Origin: Bacteroidales bacterium UBA3844
Lineage (GTDB): Bacteria; Bacteroidota; Bacteroidia; Bacteroidales; Paludibacteraceae
Reading direction: 5' to 3'
DNA: 64,000 nucleotides
Assembly (NCBI GenBank): GCA_002392915.1
Contig: DGHQ01000058.1
Coordinates: forward strand, 57,404-121,403
Shown piece after piece: positions 62,910-64,000 of this stretch. The translations under genes were made by a program, and so were the position numbers. Within the stretch, counting starts at the first letter, position 1. Each line of letters opens with the position of its first letter. The notes beneath the pieces are model-generated. The model was given only the letters and a program-made list of their open reading frames with translations. It ran no database searches and was not told the DNA's origin.

Positions 62910-62970
62910 ATATTTTCGTCCCTAATTAAGTCACATTACTTAATTCAGTAAATCAAATTCAATAACCAGA

Positions 62971-63444
62971 TTATTTTCTTATAATCTTAAATGATTTAGA
63001 ACCAACAGAAAGGATATAAACACCTTTTGCCTGTGGCAATGAGACTATAGCAGAACCTTCTGCATCAGCTTTCACTGATGAAAGAACAACACCAGAAACA
63101 TTTACCAATGTCACTACTGATGATTTCTCCAAATTCTGAACCTGAATAGTGGCTTCTTCTAAACTGACAATACGAATATCACCTGCAGAAAGAGATTCTA
63201 CTCCAGATGCATCCCCTTCAGTAAAATGAAAGTTCTTAACTCCATCTATAGAATAAGAAGTCTCTGCATCTCCGTTAACGACCAAGTCTCCGTTTGAAAA
63301 AGTAATGACTGGTTTATCAGCAAGCAAAAAGCTATATTTATTGCCCGCTTTTAGCTCAACTGTCAAATGTGTAGCAGCTGCATTAATTGACATCAACCCC
63401 AAAAGTAGAGTTGCAGATGTTGCAATGATTCTTTTAATACTCAT
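62971..63444 (-). CDS. Small exported protein with type IX-like C-terminal tail
   Basis: The 157-residue protein has a signal peptide (MSIKRIIATSATLLLGLMSI, cleavage near NAAA). A short beta-rich middle (residues 25-85, TVELKAGNKYSFLLADKPVI) follows, then a C-terminal about 70 residues (IRIVSLEEATIQVQNLEKSS to GVYILSVGSKSFKIIRK) with the beta-sandwich pattern of type IX secretion/sorting domains. Almost the whole mature protein is the tail, with little cargo. It could be a surface-exposed or decoy substrate. It has its own consensus promoter. Confidence 0.65.
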   Translation of the reverse strand: MSIKRIIATSATLLLGLMSINAAATHLTVELKAGNKYSFLLADKPVITFSNGDLVVNGDAETSYSIDGVKNFHFTEGDASGVESLSAGDIRIVSLEEATIQVQNLEKSSVVTLVNVSGVVLSSVKADAEGSAIVSLPQAKGVYILSVGSKSFKIIRK

Positions 63445-63518
63445 AGTTAATATGTTTTTATTATTTTTTTCAAAACCATCAGATAGACTTCACCATCCAA
63501 TATATTATAAATACCTTT

Positions 63519-63549
63519 CAAAGATATAAAACTTTAATGAAAAAACAAA
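63519..63549 (-). promoter_or_regulatory. Promoter of the type IX-tail protein gene
   Basis: Minus strand TTTG, 19 bases, TATCTTTG: a full Bacteroidetes consensus, about 75 bases before the ATG at 63444. Confidence 0.7.
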
Positions 63550-63836
63550 CCAAAGACTTTGATAGCAATGATTTATTCAAAAAAAATCTTAATTTCTAAA
63601 ACATAAAAAGTAGATACCAAATAAAAGTAGATCAAATATTCGAAATGAAAACTTCATCATATTGATGTCACACTTTAATGAATATTAAATAAAGAAATGT
63701 CATAATATATACCAAAAGATCCTACAAATCAGAAACTGATTATATAAAATAGTCCAAACAGTAACAAGAAATCACTGGCACACTGCATGATTTTGTATTG
63801 CCTTCCAGGCAAAATGTGGGTGTTGGGGTTCCAATG

Positions 63837-63943
63837 CCCGGGACGTTGTCGCGGGTTACTGTCGCTCCGCTTGTGGCGTCTTCCAGACGTTCCTGTCTGG
63901 TGTGCGCTATTATTTTTTAGAGACGTTGCGCGCAACGTCTCTA
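63837..63943. repeat. GC-rich multi-hairpin block with a 26-bp perfect palindrome
   Basis: Three stems lie in tandem: CCCGGGAC / GTCGCGGG (63837-63855, one mismatch), CCAGAC / GTCTGG (63883-63900), and a perfect 26-bp palindrome at 63918-63943 centred on GCGCGC, with arms reading TAGAGACGTTGCG. The GC content is far above the surroundings. It could be a REP-type dispersed repeat or a structured RNA. Confidence 0.65.
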
Positions 63944-63963
63944 CGGCCATTGCCCCGCATAAA

Positions 63964-64000
63964 CAAAAAAGAGGATCCAACCTCAATGAGGTTGGACCCT
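63964..64000 (-). terminator. Rho-independent terminator of a gene beyond the window edge
   Basis: Minus-strand stem GGTCCAACCTC / GAGGTTGGATC with a 3-base loop followed by TTTTTT. It marks a minus-strand gene that ends just outside the window. Confidence 0.8.

Larger units (their letters stand above)
63445..63963. other. Intergenic region between the type IX-tail gene and the window edge
   Basis: About 520 bases without a convincing gene. The first 75 bases hold the promoter and leader of the gene at 62971. Positions 63550-63830 are AT-rich with nothing recognised. Positions 63837-63943 hold a GC-rich hairpin block, listed separately. A frame from 63986 to 63729 crosses the hairpins and is not considered a gene. 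Confidence 0.5.

Noticed and set aside
63729..63986. 85-codon minus-strand frame near the window end
   Set aside because: It runs through the hairpin block and the terminator of the next gene, with no recognisable protein features.

Overview
The window is a chromosomal segment of a Bacteroidota bacterium, most likely order Bacteroidales and Prevotella- or Bacteroides-like. The evidence is an AT-rich composition and repeated promoters of the Bacteroidetes form TTTG-N19/20-TAnnTTTG. The gene families agree with this: Rho with a long disordered insert, a UpxY-type NusG paralogue heading a capsule operon, DUF4494, a DUF7033-type deacetylase, WbqC next to an Ig-like lipoprotein, and a type IX-like C-terminal tail. 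The genus cannot be fixed from the sequence alone. No tRNA, rRNA, CRISPR array, transposase, integrase or complete prophage was seen.

Positions 1-32.2 kb are mostly core and housekeeping genes in short operons on both strands. From left to right they are: a rhodanese-like lipoprotein (cut by the window edge), mrp-ddl, a DUF4143 ATPase with a tandem palindromic repeat upstream, a frameshifted methyltransferase, a Cbp1-like coiled-coil lipoprotein, rsmI, prmC-recX-CPBP protease, a TfoX-N protein, a clostripain-type lipoprotein, rho with a long leader, a ferredoxin, an AraC regulator, YraN, a histidine-rich exported protein, a Dna2-like nuclease-helicase, GYF-PrsW plus a U32 peptidase, then an Ig-like lipoprotein-wbqC-acyltransferase-radC-deacetylase operon, yggS, a DUF4494 gene, and a lipoprotein paired with a degenerate trypsin/FGE fusion.

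Positions 32.3-60.2 kb hold one large minus-strand surface-polysaccharide locus of about 25 genes. It reads from a UpxY-like antiterminator through a Wzc-type tyrosine kinase, a membrane 4,6-dehydratase, a Wzx flippase, three left-handed beta-helix acyltransferases, eight glycosyltransferases (GT2, GT4 and GT32), an EpsG-type polymerase, three membrane acyltransferases, a small PglC/WcfS-like phosphoglycosyl transferase, a fold-III PLP decarboxylase, an ATP-grasp ligase, a DegT aminotransferase, a GNAT and a GtrA protein. The dehydratase, DegT aminotransferase and small initiating transferase suggest an amino-deoxysugar at the reducing end, as in zwitterionic capsules. The decarboxylase and ATP-grasp pair suggests an amino-acid or amine decoration. 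No Wza exporter or UpxZ gene is in the window.

Positions 60.6-64 kb return to plus-strand housekeeping genes (bifunctional hisB, fabD). They are followed by a 197-bp element with 19-bp terminal inverted repeats, a small exported protein with a type IX-like tail, and a GC-rich multi-hairpin block that includes a 26-bp perfect palindrome. The window ends in the terminator of a minus-strand gene lying outside it.
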